Below are positions 16,565 through 24,936 of a stretch of DNA of 64,000 nt, piece after piece. The DNA comes from Thermoanaerobaculia bacterium (GTDB lineage: Bacteria; Acidobacteriota; Thermoanaerobaculia; Multivoradales; JAHZIX01). Under the pieces are notes generated by a model. The model searched no databases and was not told where the DNA came from. It was given only the letters and a program-made list of their open reading frames with translations. Each line of letters opens with the position of its first letter. The stretch's first letter is position 1. The stretch covers positions 1 to 64,000 of the forward strand of contig JALXFE010000182.1 of the NCBI GenBank assembly GCA_027069135.1, in the 5' to 3' direction. Both the position numbers and the translations under genes were made by a program.

Positions 16565-16727
16565 GGTCCCGCTGCCATTTCTTCCCGGTGGAAAAACGCG
16601 CTAGGATCCTCCGGTTCCCAGACGATTCTTCGGCGCGTCGTCGTCTGTCCCGAAGTGCACTAGGGCCCCTTCGGAGAGGATCCGCGTCCCATCGCCGGCC
16701 CCGCCGGCTTCGCTTCTAAGGGGTACC

Positions 16728-19025
16728 ATGAAGTCTTGGTGTACATTTTTCGCCGCCGCTCTTCTTCTCGCTTGGATCGCTCCTGAAGCCCAGGCCGCAG
16801 ACACCCCCGAGGCCCTTCATGTGATCCGGATGTCCGCCCCGGATGCCGCCGGCCTCGGTTTACGGCCGGTTTCGAGCCTGGATTACGGCTCCTATCTTTG
16901 GCTGGAGCTCGACACCCCTTCCTTCGAGGGGCTGCAGGCGGCGGGGGTTCCCCACCGAGTCATCGCGGACGCTCGCCAGGTGAGAGTTCCGGGATATCGC
17001 TTCGATCCTCTGACCGACGGCGAACCCCAGCTGGCGCCGGAGCTTCGTTCCCCGGCGGGGTCGCGAGGCTTCCACCTGGTCCAGGTCCAAGGGCCGGCGC
17101 GCAGTGATTGGCTGGCGGCGCTTTCCGCGACCGGCCTGCGGGTAATCCAGTATTACCCGCACCATAGCTACCTCGTCTGGGGCGGCCCGGAGCAGCTGCG
17201 TTCCGCCGCCGCCCAGCCCTTCGTGCGGTGGCATGGGACCTTCCATCCAGCCTACAAGATTCATTCAGATCTCACCGGCCGCTCGGGGATCATCGAGGGT
17301 GTCGAAGTCGTCTTCTACGACGACGGCGACGTCCCGGCGACCGTCGACGCCCTGGTGGCCCTCGGTGGTGAGGTGCTGAGCGTGGCCAAGGCCCAGCCGG
17401 ACGGAGCCTTGATGAGCGCCGTGCTCAAGTTCCCTGCTGCTCAGCTGACCGGGGCGGCCCGTCTGGAGCCGGTCCTGTGGATGGGATACCGCTCCTTGGC
17501 CCCCGCCCTGGAGGACGAGATGTCCGATCAGATCCTCGCCGGAAATCACCCGGGGGGCGTTCCCGTGACGGGATACCTGGCGCATCTCGGGAACCTGGGG
17601 GTGGACGGCACCGGGGTCACCTGGGCCATCGTCGATACCGGTGTGGATTACGACCACCCGGACCTGGGACCGCGCATCATCGGGGGCTTCAGCGTTCCCG
17701 GGACCAACTGCAACCCTCCGGGCCAGCCGGGAAGCGATTGTCCCGGCGGTGGCCACGGGACTCATGTGGCAGGTATCGCCCTGGGCGATGCCTCCGGCGG
17801 ATTCACCGACAGCGACGGCTTTCTCTACGGCCTGGGGATGGCGCCCCAAGCTTCCATCTTCGCGATCAATATTTTCGGTAACAACACTCCCTTCCAGGAG
17901 TTCAGCAAGCGGGCTTTTCAAGGCGGAGCTCTCGGTAGCAACAACTCCTGGACCACCGGCGAGGGCACCGCCCACGGATACCAGGCGTCGGAGAGAACCT
18001 ACGATTTCATGGTGCGGGATGCCGACTTCGATACCCCCGCCGCGGCAGAGCCCCACGTGGTGGTTTTTTCCGCCGGCAACTCGGGGCCGGGTTCGAGCAC
18101 CCTGACCGCCCCGAAAGAGGCCAAGAACGTCATCGTCACCGCCGGAACCCAGAATTACCGCACCACCCAAGACATCGACGCGATGTACGTCTCGAGCAGT
18201 CGAGGCCCCGCGGTAGACGGCCGTTTGGGGGTCACCATTGCCACTCCGGGGCAGACGATTGCCTCGACTCGCAACGATCTCGGTGGGTCCTGTGCCAGCG
18301 CAATTTCCGGTACCAACAACCTTTACGCCTTCTGTACCGGCACCAGCATGGCCTCGCCCCACGCCTCGGGTTCCGTCGTGCTCCTGGCCCAATGGTGGCG
18401 CTCTTTCAACGGGGGTGCCGACCCGAGCCCGGCCATGGCCAAGGCTCTTCTGGTCAACACGGCGGTCGACATCAGCACCAATCCGGCGATCCCCAATACC
18501 GAAGAGGGTTGGGGGCGGGTAAATATCACCGACACGATCCAGCCGGCCACGGCGGTCTTGTATTTCGATCAGGAGACTCTCCTCGACGACTCCGGGGACT
18601 CCTGGGTATTGAACGTGGATATCGCCGACCTCGCCGAGCCGCTGAAGGTGACTCTGACCTGGTCCGACGCTCCCGGGGCCCTAGGAGCGAATCCGGCTCT
18701 GGTGAACGACCTGGATCTCACGGTGGAGGCGCACGGAAACTCCTACTTGGGCAACCGGTTCGTCCTCGGTTGGAGTCAGACCGGTGGGTCCGCCGATGTG
18801 CTCAATAACACCGAGAATGTCTACCTCCAAAAACCCGGGGCCACAGCGACGGTGACGGTCTCGGCCACGGCCATCAATGGGGATGGGGTGCCGCTGGTAG
18901 GAGACTCGACAGATCAGGATTTTGCGTTGATTTGCTACAACTGCGTGGTCAGCAGTGGGGATCCGATCTTCAGCGATGATTTCGAGAGCGGCGATGTCTT
19001 AGCTTGGTCTGGCTCTGCGCCGTGA
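16728..19025 (+). CDS. Secreted subtilisin-like serine protease (S8)
   Basis: A 765-residue exported protease. A signal peptide (about 1-24, cleavage after AQA) is followed by a propeptide-like region to about residue 280. The S8 catalytic triad is Asp303 (AIVDTGVDYDHPD), His343 (GGHGTHVAG) and Ser540 (GTSMASPHASG). A large insert in the domain carries the oxyanion Asn region FSAGNSGPG. A C-terminal beta domain follows (about 620-735). The last 20 residues, with IFSDDFESGD and AWSG, resemble a tail I have seen at the end of many acidobacterial and gammaproteobacterial secreted proteins and may be a sorting signal. The stop overlaps the GTG start of the methyltransferase. Confidence 0.94.
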   Translation: MKSWCTFFAAALLLAWIAPEAQAADTPEALHVIRMSAPDAAGLGLRPVSSLDYGSYLWLELDTPSFEGLQAAGVPHRVIADARQVRVPGYRFDPLTDGEPQLAPELRSPAGSRGFHLVQVQGPARSDWLAALSATGLRVIQYYPHHSYLVWGGPEQLRSAAAQPFVRWHGTFHPAYKIHSDLTGRSGIIEGVEVVFYDDGDVPATVDALVALGGEVLSVAKAQPDGALMSAVLKFPAAQLTGAARLEPVLWMGYRSLAPALEDEMSDQILAGNHPGGVPVTGYLAHLGNLGVDGTGVTWAIVDTGVDYDHPDLGPRIIGGFSVPGTNCNPPGQPGSDCPGGGHGTHVAGIALGDASGGFTDSDGFLYGLGMAPQASIFAINIFGNNTPFQEFSKRAFQGGALGSNNSWTTGEGTAHGYQASERTYDFMVRDADFDTPAAAEPHVVVFSAGNSGPGSSTLTAPKEAKNVIVTAGTQNYRTTQDIDAMYVSSSRGPAVDGRLGVTIATPGQTIASTRNDLGGSCASAISGTNNLYAFCTGTSMASPHASGSVVLLAQWWRSFNGGADPSPAMAKALLVNTAVDISTNPAIPNTEEGWGRVNITDTIQPATAVLYFDQETLLDDSGDSWVLNVDIADLAEPLKVTLTWSDAPGALGANPALVNDLDLTVEAHGNSYLGNRFVLGWSQTGGSADVLNNTENVYLQKPGATATVTVSATAINGDGVPLVGDSTDQDFALICYNCVVSSGDPIFSDDFESGDVLAWSGSAP

Positions 19026-19777
19026 CCTCCCCGCAAGCTCCGACCCCCGACCGGGAGCGCTCCGACAAGGAGCTTCTGGAAGCCAACCGTTCCTTCTACA
19101 ACCCCCTCTGGTCCGAGGCCCGGCTGGTGGAGCCGCAGCGTTTCAACACCTGGCCGCTGGTGAGTTCTCTGCTGGCTCCGACGGCGCCGCGGCTGGAAGT
19201 GGCTCCAGGCCTGCGACCGCGGTTTCCTCTCGAAGAAACGCATTTCATCGATGTGAGCACACCGGCGGTGGCGAGGCTTCGAGCCCGGGGAGCGAGGGCT
19301 TTGGTCGGGCTCATCTCATCCCTGCCGTTTGCCGACGGCTCCTTCGAGCTAACCTGCGCTTTCGACATCGTCGAGCACGTGGATGACGATGATTCGGCCC
19401 TGGGCGAGCTTTCCCGAGTGACCCGTTCCGGTGGTGTTTTCTTGTTGGCGGTCCCCCTCCACCCGGAGAGCTGGACGGCCTTCGATGACTTCGTGGGGCA
19501 TCGTCGTCGCTACCGGCCAGCGGAGCTTCTCGAGAAGTTGCAGAGTCATGGTTTCGCCGTAGAACGCAGCGCCATCTACGGCATGCAACCGAAATCCTCG
19601 TGGCTCCTGGATCTGGGGATGTGGTGCCTCACCCATCAGCGCAAGACCGCTATGCGCTGGTACAACCGGGTCCTCATGCCCTTGAGCGTGCGCTTCCAGA
19701 AGAGCTTTACCCTCGCGCCCGGGATGATCGATGCGGAGAGAATGGACGAAGTGCTCCTGGTCTGCCGCCGACGATAG
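19022..19777 (+). CDS. Class I SAM-dependent methyltransferase
   Basis: A 251-residue Methyltransf_11-type protein. The SAM-binding part is abbreviated: LEVAPGLRPRFP corresponds to motif I with Gly residues shifted, then FIDVSTPAVARLRARG (acidic loop), LPFADGSFELTCAFDIVEHV (motif with FD) and LSRVTRSGGVFLLAVPLHP. The C-terminal half (HRRRYRPAELLEKL, GFAVERSA) is typical of cytoplasmic methyltransferases acting on lipids or quinone-like small molecules. GTG 19022 was chosen because it overlaps the protease stop by 4 bp. A TTG six codons upstream is less likely. The substrate is unknown. Confidence 0.82.
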   Translation: MTSPQAPTPDRERSDKELLEANRSFYNPLWSEARLVEPQRFNTWPLVSSLLAPTAPRLEVAPGLRPRFPLEETHFIDVSTPAVARLRARGARALVGLISSLPFADGSFELTCAFDIVEHVDDDDSALGELSRVTRSGGVFLLAVPLHPESWTAFDDFVGHRRRYRPAELLEKLQSHGFAVERSAIYGMQPKSSWLLDLGMWCLTHQRKTAMRWYNRVLMPLSVRFQKSFTLAPGMIDAERMDEVLLVCRRR

Positions 19778-19850
19778 ATCCCCCCCGTGAAGAAGGCCCG
19801 GCGGATACAACCCCACCCTGAGAAATCCCATTCGCGCCCATCCTCGGTAG

Positions 19851-19871
19851 GGGCGGGTTTCAAACCCGCCC
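19851..19871. repeat. GGGCGGGTTT palindrome at the MFS gene end
   Basis: GGGCGGGTTT (19851-19860) and AAACCCGCCC (19862-19871) form a perfect 10-bp inverted repeat with a one-base centre. It contains the TGA stop of the minus-strand MFS gene and is preceded by CCCATCCTCGGTAG. I have seen this GTAGGGGCGGGTTTCAAACCCGCCC pattern repeated between genes in many bacteria, so it is probably a dispersed palindrome that also serves as a bidirectional terminator. Confidence 0.6.
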
Positions 19872-21125
19872 GGAATAGTCCCGCTCCTTCCTCACGACCA
19901 AGAACAGATAGGCAAGCCCCGCCGCCACCTGGGCCAGGGCGAAGACCCGGATCGTGCCCCCGAGATCCAGGATCTCCCGTTCCAGCAGCAGGCTCGCCGT
20001 CAGGATGGCGACGGTATCGGCCAGGGTCACCAGGAGCCATTCGGTAGAGAACACCCGTCCCCGAAAGGCGTCCTCCGTACGCCGCTGGAGGAGCACCGTC
20101 GACAGCACCCAATTGGCGCCGGAGAAAGTGTGGGCGAGGAGCACCAAGGCCAACAGCCCCAGGGACCAGGGCAGGCTGCCGAGGGTGAGATAGGCGAGGC
20201 CGCTGACGACGATGCCGCAGCCCATGGCCAGCGGCCAGGTTCTTTCCTTGGGGATCAAGGCCCGCGCCGCCACCGGCCCGATGCCGGTGCCCAGGCCCCG
20301 GGCGGCGAAAACCAACCCGATGCCTACGGACGGGGCTGCCGGGATCCAGGCCTCACCCAAGAGGGTGAGGAGAAATACCAGGCCGCCGCCGGCCAGGGAC
20401 CAGGAGCATTTCGTCAGGGCGATGCGGCCGATCTCCGAGCGTTCCCGCATCATGCGCCATCCATCCAGGATCTGTGCCCAAATCTGACTCGAGCCACCGT
20501 CGTCGGCGACTCGCCGCCCTTGGGGAATGCATGCCCGGTAGATGCATCCGGCGGAGAAGAGGTAGGTGAGGCTGTCGAAGACAAAGACCCCGTCGGTGCC
20601 GATGGCCGCCACCGCGAAACCACCCAGGGCGGCGCCCAGAGCCAGCAGGCTGGACCACGTAGCGGCGGCCAGAGCGTTGGCGGTGAGGAGCTCTTTTTCC
20701 GTCGTGATGTTGGGGATCGAAGCGCTGCGGGCCGGAATGAACACCGCTCCGAGGATGACCTGGAGGGCCGCCAGCAGGTAGAGGAGACCGACCTGGGAAG
20801 CCTCGTTCACGAGCAGAAATCCGAGGACCACCAGGGCGCGGAGGAGGTCCGCGCCGATCATCAGGCGTCGACGGTTGTATCGATCCGCGATCCATCCGGC
20901 CAGGGGCGAGGCCAGAGCGAAGGGCAACATCTTGGTGATGAAGATCATCCCCAGGGCGAAGGGAGATCCCGTCAGCCGGGTCACCACCGTGTAGAGGGCG
21001 ATGGTGTTGAACCAATCTCCCAGCATAGAGGCGATATCCCCCATCCACAGCCGGCGAAAATGGACGTTGGACCGCAGAAGCGACCGATAACCGACTTCGG
21101 ACATGGGCAGCGCTCTTCTCATCAA
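19860..21125 (-). CDS. MFS transporter
   Basis: A 421-residue inner-membrane protein with about 12 predicted helices in two halves. The loop between helices 2 and 3 has the MFS signature (SPLAGWIADRYNRRRLM), and the N-terminal RSNVHFRRLWMGDIASMLGDWFNTIALY is typical of the MFS_3/EntS-like exporter group. It is probably a drug, siderophore or metabolite exporter, with no substrate clue. ATG 21125 and ATG 21122 are both possible starts. Its final codons lie within a perfect palindrome. It converges on the methyltransferase and is separate from the Cys-rich gene upstream. Confidence 0.9.
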   Translation of the reverse strand: MMRRALPMSEVGYRSLLRSNVHFRRLWMGDIASMLGDWFNTIALYTVVTRLTGSPFALGMIFITKMLPFALASPLAGWIADRYNRRRLMIGADLLRALVVLGFLLVNEASQVGLLYLLAALQVILGAVFIPARSASIPNITTEKELLTANALAAATWSSLLALGAALGGFAVAAIGTDGVFVFDSLTYLFSAGCIYRACIPQGRRVADDGGSSQIWAQILDGWRMMRERSEIGRIALTKCSWSLAGGGLVFLLTLLGEAWIPAAPSVGIGLVFAARGLGTGIGPVAARALIPKERTWPLAMGCGIVVSGLAYLTLGSLPWSLGLLALVLLAHTFSGANWVLSTVLLQRRTEDAFRGRVFSTEWLLVTLADTVAILTASLLLEREILDLGGTIRVFALAQVAAGLAYLFLVVRKERDYSGRV

Positions 21126-21340
21126 CGACGTTCAAAGAGGGGAGTCTACCCCGATGGGCGTCACCGACGAGATCGCAGGTCTATAGGTCGACATCTGGGT
21201 TCGAGGGGGTCTGGGCCCTGGAGCTGTGCGACAGGTGGAAACGCTGGACACGTTCTCTAGGGGGGAGAGAAGTGAGGAAGGGGGACTTCGGACTGCGGCT
21301 CCAGACTGCGGCTGCCGAGGAATAAGAGGGCAGCCCAGAG

Positions 21341-21378
21341 GAGCTTCCGGCTGGGCAGGGACCGCCCGCCGGAAGCTC
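21341..21378 (-). terminator. Hairpin after the Cys-rich protein gene
   Basis: GAGCTTCCGGC (21341-21351) pairs with GCCGGAAGCTC (21368-21378) over 11 bp, 20 bp beyond the stop of the minus-strand gene. There is no clear U tract, so it may be a processing or rho-type end. Confidence 0.55.
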
Positions 21379-21398
21379 TCGGTGAGACAGAAGGTTGC

Positions 21399-21779
21399 CT
21401 AGCTACAGGAGCATTGGCTTCCGGACTTGTTGTAGGAACAGGTGATCGAGCCGTCGGCATCCTCGCAGGTCACGGTCCGGTTGTTTCCGCCTTTGCCGTT
21501 GGAAGTGCAGCTCGCTCCCGCTCCGGAAGCGGAACAAGAACAAGTCGATCCGACCCCGCTGTCAGATAACTTGATCGAGCAGCCTGCGCAAAGGGCTAGC
21601 TGGGCGGGCCCAACGAGAAAGTCACCAGGTTCCCCGGGGATCGGGCAGAACCGTGTTGCATTCGAGGGATCGACCCGGTTGGCGCCCTGGGTCGAGCTGC
21701 CGGTGTCGGCTGCAAAGGCGGAACCAGAACAAATCAAAGCACATACCAAAGCAAGGAAAATAATTCGAGAACGCGTCAT
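21399..21779 (-). CDS. Small secreted Cys-rich protein
   Basis: A 126-residue exported protein. A clear signal peptide (residues 1-23, ending SAFA) precedes a mature chain of about 100 residues that is rich in Ser, Gly and Cys: ten Cys, several in CSC or CxxC spacing (CAGC, CSCS, CSCS at the very end). The start was set at ATG 21779 because GGAGGAG lies 6 bp upstream and the alternative ATG is part of that site. The Cys pattern suggests a disulfide-stabilised or metal-binding secreted peptide. No family is recognised. It stands alone, with long flanks on both sides. Confidence 0.75.
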   Translation of the reverse strand: MTRSRIIFLALVCALICSGSAFAADTGSSTQGANRVDPSNATRFCPIPGEPGDFLVGPAQLALCAGCSIKLSDSGVGSTCSCSASGAGASCTSNGKGGNNRTVTCEDADGSITCSYNKSGSQCSCS

Positions 21780-22285
21780 TTGAGACTCCTCCATCTGAAA
21801 CTAATTACATGGCATAAGCACCACTGAAATAACACATGAAGACTCATCATGGTTCCGGGGCAAAGATCCGCATCCTCCTGCCAGCGCTGGCCATTGTTCG
21901 GGATTGTGCCCTTTGAGCCTTCCTACCCTATGGGAGTAATGACGTTGGGAGAATGCCCCCCACCCAGAGTGAATTCGACACGTTTCCGGGCAAGTACCTC
22001 GGGCACGGGCCTCGGTTTCAAGAAGGGCATTGGTAAAGGAGACGCGCCGGGAGGGCCCACGCCGCTGCAGGCCGTCGAGGAGAAGGGCTTTCGAGACATT
22101 GCGTAGCGGGGCGTTCAGGATTCTTCGAGAGCTGAATCCTTGGGAGCTGAGATCTAGATCATCCTTGATGCCAAAGGTCCCTTGCGTCGGGTACTTGTTC
22201 TATCCGATGATTCTTCATAGCTTCGGGCTGTAGGCAGAATCAGCCTACGTCGTATTTTTGAGGTGTTCGAGAGGAACTTCGAGAG
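21780..22285. other. 506-bp intergenic region without a supported gene
   Basis: This stretch must hold the promoter of the minus-strand Cys-rich gene (near 21790-21840, where AT-rich sequence occurs) and that of the LuxR gene (near 22190-22280). A plus-strand frame at 21849-22106 (85 codons) has no ribosome-binding site and Pro/Arg/Ser-rich composition, and I do not call it. Confidence 0.5.
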
Positions 22286-23092
22286 ATGGTGATGAAGCGA
22301 GTCCGGAACATCAGCTTATTGGAACCCCGGTCGGCGGAGACTGCGAAAGAGGAGAGAAAGAGCGGGAAGGTTGTGAACCTTCCTATAAGGGGGAACTCCG
22401 CCGGGCCCGCGACGCGGCTGATTCTCGTCCATGGGTCCTGGATTCTCGCGGAGGCTCTCAGAACCTCCATTGAGGAAAGTCCCGACTTCGTGTTGGGAGA
22501 AATGTTTGACAACGCGGCGGCGGCAGCAGAGTTCTGTAAGGAAAACCCTTTGGAGGTGATCCTGGTAGATGCTGGCGCCGGTTCCCACGGCCCCCTGGAT
22601 TCGGTGCGCTTCCTAGACCGGCATGTGGATCAGGAGCACATCGTGGTCATGGGCCTCGATCGGGTGGAGGACATCCTAGAGTACCTCGCCGCGGGAGCAC
22701 GTGGGTACGTGGGCCGAGAAGCTTCTTTCGAGGAGCTTCTGGAGGTTATCCGAGCGGTTTGCCGAGGCGAGGCCCCATGTTCCCCGGAGGTCGCCGCGTC
22801 GGTATTTAGGCGAATTGCTGAGCTGAGCGGCCAGCTGGAGAAGCAACCCCGCCGGAAACTTCCGGAAACTGCCCAGTTGACCCGCCGGGAACGGGAAGTT
22901 CTGCTCCTCGTCGCTGCCGGCGATCAAAATAAGGAAATCGCGTGTCAACTGCAGATCTCCACGCTGACCGTCAAGAATCATGTACACCGCATTCTCGAGA
23001 AGCTCCAAGTCGGGAACCGGCGGCAGGCCATCCAGCTCGCGTATGAGACGGGGCTGCTCGAAAATTCCATGCCCTGGATCAAGTCGCCCTGA
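22286..23092 (+). CDS. NarL/LuxR-type response regulator
   Basis: A 268-residue regulator. A 40-residue basic N-terminal extension leads into a receiver-like domain (about 43-165). The expected phospho-acceptor is Asp95 (VILVDAGAG), but the switch Lys near the end of the domain is missing (GYVGREAS) and the acidic pocket at the first strand is replaced by ILVHGS, so classical phosphorylation is doubtful. The C-terminal LuxR helix-turn-helix (about 198-262) is complete: LTRREREVLLLVAAGDQNKEIA and TVKNHVHRILEKLQV. It is paralogous to the regulator at 60359-61132. It lies 342 bp upstream of the ACP/KS operon in the same direction and could control it. Confidence 0.88.
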   Translation: MVMKRVRNISLLEPRSAETAKEERKSGKVVNLPIRGNSAGPATRLILVHGSWILAEALRTSIEESPDFVLGEMFDNAAAAAEFCKENPLEVILVDAGAGSHGPLDSVRFLDRHVDQEHIVVMGLDRVEDILEYLAAGARGYVGREASFEELLEVIRAVCRGEAPCSPEVAASVFRRIAELSGQLEKQPRRKLPETAQLTRREREVLLLVAAGDQNKEIACQLQISTLTVKNHVHRILEKLQVGNRRQAIQLAYETGLLENSMPWIKSP

Positions 23093-23434
23093 CGTCTCCA
23101 CTCCACCAGCACCTTCCAAGCCCGACTCGGTTCTGCCGAGGCGCCCCTGCCTCTTAGGGTTTGCCTCTCTCTCGAAAGTCCTGGCCACCCATCCTTTCGT
23201 CGCGATGGAAAAGCTCCGCGATCTCAAGAGCGCGAGCGATCTTCGGGGTAGCCCGGGGGCCTGAGCCTTGGGCTAGAGCTCCACCAGCACCTCCCTTGAA
23301 TCCTTTTCGCTTCTGCCGGTCCATTGGTCGGGAGAAAGGCCACTGTTAGGTTTCTTTCAGTTTGCAACAGAGCAGCTGAGGAGGCAGAAAAGGCCTCCTT
23401 TCTTCGTAGCGTGAGTTTTTGGAGGATACCTAGC
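23093..23434 (+). promoter_or_regulatory. Leader region of the ACP/KS operon with hairpin
   Basis: This 342-bp gap has no gene. CTCCACCAGCACCT occurs at 23101 and again at 23279, each followed by a (T)TCTGCCG about 30 bp later, giving an imperfect direct repeat. Nearer the ACP start, AGGAGGC (23379-23385) and GCCTCCT (23393-23399) form a 7-bp stem followed by TTCTTCG, which could attenuate transcription into the operon. GGAGG before ATG 23435 is the ribosome-binding site. Confidence 0.45.
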
Positions 23435-23716
23435 ATGAACGTCGAGTCCATCCGATCAGAGATCAAGGAAATTATCGGCCGAGTTGCGAGCATCGACCCC
23501 GGAACTATCACCGACAACGCCTCGTTCGTTGATGATTTGGACCTGGACTCCTTGTCCCTCTTGGAAATAGGGGTCGATGTCGACTACGCCTTCAAGCTCG
23601 GGGTACCGGAAGAGAGGTTGCAGGAACTGCGCACGGTGCAGGATTCAGTAGAGCTTGTCCTTGAGAAATTCAAGAATCGAACCGAGAATCTGGCTCTGGC
23701 GGGGGAAGGGTCTTGA
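23435..23716 (+). CDS. Acyl carrier protein
   Basis: A 93-residue acidic ACP. The phosphopantetheine Ser is in FVDDLDLDSLSLLEIGVDVDYAF, and the flanking helices are of ACP type (VESIRSEIKEIIGRVASIDPGTIT). The C-terminal extension of about 15 residues is Glu/Gly-rich. ATG 23435 has GGAGG upstream. It is the first gene of the long operon, and its stop overlaps the TTG start of the ketosynthase, so it is the dedicated carrier for that enzyme pair rather than the housekeeping ACP. Confidence 0.93.
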   Translation: MNVESIRSEIKEIIGRVASIDPGTITDNASFVDDLDLDSLSLLEIGVDVDYAFKLGVPEERLQELRTVQDSVELVLEKFKNRTENLALAGEGS

Positions 23717-24936
23717 GCCGACCGCGTATCGCCGTCACTGGCATCGGTCTCGTGACCCCTCTCGGTTTGGGTCGCAAGACCGTCTGGAAAAGGTTGTTGG
23801 AGGGGCATTGTGGCATCGCTCCGGTGCGTTCCTACGACACCAGTCGGTTCAATGTCCACCTGGGGGCCGAGGTCGAGGATTTCAATCCGGAGACCTACTT
23901 TGAAAACACCGATCCCAACGCCGTTGGACAAGCTTCCCAATTTGCCGTTGGGGCGGCGCGCATGGCTCTCACGGACGCCTCTATCGCATCCGGGGATATC
24001 GATCCGGGACGGGTCGCCGTGGTCATGGGAACGACCTCCGGCGAGCCGCGGGAGGTCGAGCGCTTCAACGACCACTTCGTGTCCGGAGAGCACGAGAAGA
24101 TCGATGAGAATTTCATCGGCCTTTACCCCTGTCACGTCATCGCCGGTATCATTTCCGAGGAATTCGGGTTCGGCGGTCCCAACGTGATGATTCCCGTAGC
24201 CTGCGCCGCCGGTAACTATGCCATGGCCCATGGTTTCGACCTGCTCCGGGCCGGCCGGGCGGACGTTGTCCTCGCCGGTGGAGCAGACTCGTTCTCCCGG
24301 ATTACCTATACCGGTTTCGCCCGCCTCGGCGCCGTCGCTCCAGAGCTGTGCCAGCCCTTTGACAAGAATCGTCGCGGCATGGTTCCCGGAGAGGGGGCTG
24401 CCGTGTTGGTTCTCGAGACAGTGCAAAGAGCCCGGGAACGCGGCGCTCCCATCTACGCGGAAATCGGCGGTTATGGGCTCTCCTGCGACGCCCACCATAT
24501 GACCGCCGCCGACCCCGACGGAGCAGCCCGGGCGATGGCCATGGCCCTGGTGATGGCGCGGGTGCTGCCAACGGCGGTGAGCTATATCAGTGCCCACGGC
24601 ACCGGTACGCCGACCAATGATCGCCAGGAAACGAAAGCCGTGAAAAGGGTATTCGGCGAGCGCATCGCGCGGCGAGTGCCCATCAGCTCCATCAAGTCGA
24701 TGATCGGTCACACCATGGGAGCGGCTTCGGCTATCGAGGCCGCTGTCTGCTCCCTCGCGGTGGCCTCCCAGAAGGTGCCTCCGACGATTCATCTCGAAAC
24801 TGCCGATCCGGAATGTGATCTCGACTACGTGGCCAACGAGGCCCGGGAGATTCCGGTGGAGGTGGCCATGAACAACGCCTACGCCTTTGGCGGCAACAAC
24901 GCATCGGTAATTTTTCAAAAATGTCAAATTCAATGA
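23713..24936 (+). CDS. Ketosynthase (KAS II / type II PKS KS-alpha-like)
   Basis: A 407-residue beta-ketoacyl-ACP synthase with the complete Cys-His-His site: Cys164 in VACAAGNYAM, His295 in AHGTGTPTND and His333 in IGHTMGAAS. NNAYAFGGNN is near the C-terminus. It condenses malonyl-ACP with an acyl chain. With the neighbouring KS-like protein that lacks these residues, it looks like a KS/chain-length-factor heterodimer as in type II PKS or aryl polyene systems. The start is a TTG overlapping the ACP stop by 4 bp. No ketoreductase or dehydratase is in the operon, so either those come from fatty acid synthesis or the chain is unreduced. Confidence 0.92.
   Translation: MSRPRIAVTGIGLVTPLGLGRKTVWKRLLEGHCGIAPVRSYDTSRFNVHLGAEVEDFNPETYFENTDPNAVGQASQFAVGAARMALTDASIASGDIDPGRVAVVMGTTSGEPREVERFNDHFVSGEHEKIDENFIGLYPCHVIAGIISEEFGFGGPNVMIPVACAAGNYAMAHGFDLLRAGRADVVLAGGADSFSRITYTGFARLGAVAPELCQPFDKNRRGMVPGEGAAVLVLETVQRARERGAPIYAEIGGYGLSCDAHHMTAADPDGAARAMAMALVMARVLPTAVSYISAHGTGTPTNDRQETKAVKRVFGERIARRVPISSIKSMIGHTMGAASAIEAAVCSLAVASQKVPPTIHLETADPECDLDYVANEAREIPVEVAMNNAYAFGGNNASVIFQKCQIQ

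Noticed and set aside
20130-21260. 376-codon plus-strand frame
   Set aside because: Antisense to the MFS gene, Gln/Gly/Arg-rich and without family features.
21849-22106. 85-codon plus-strand frame in the 506-bp gap
   Set aside because: No ribosome-binding site and unstructured composition.
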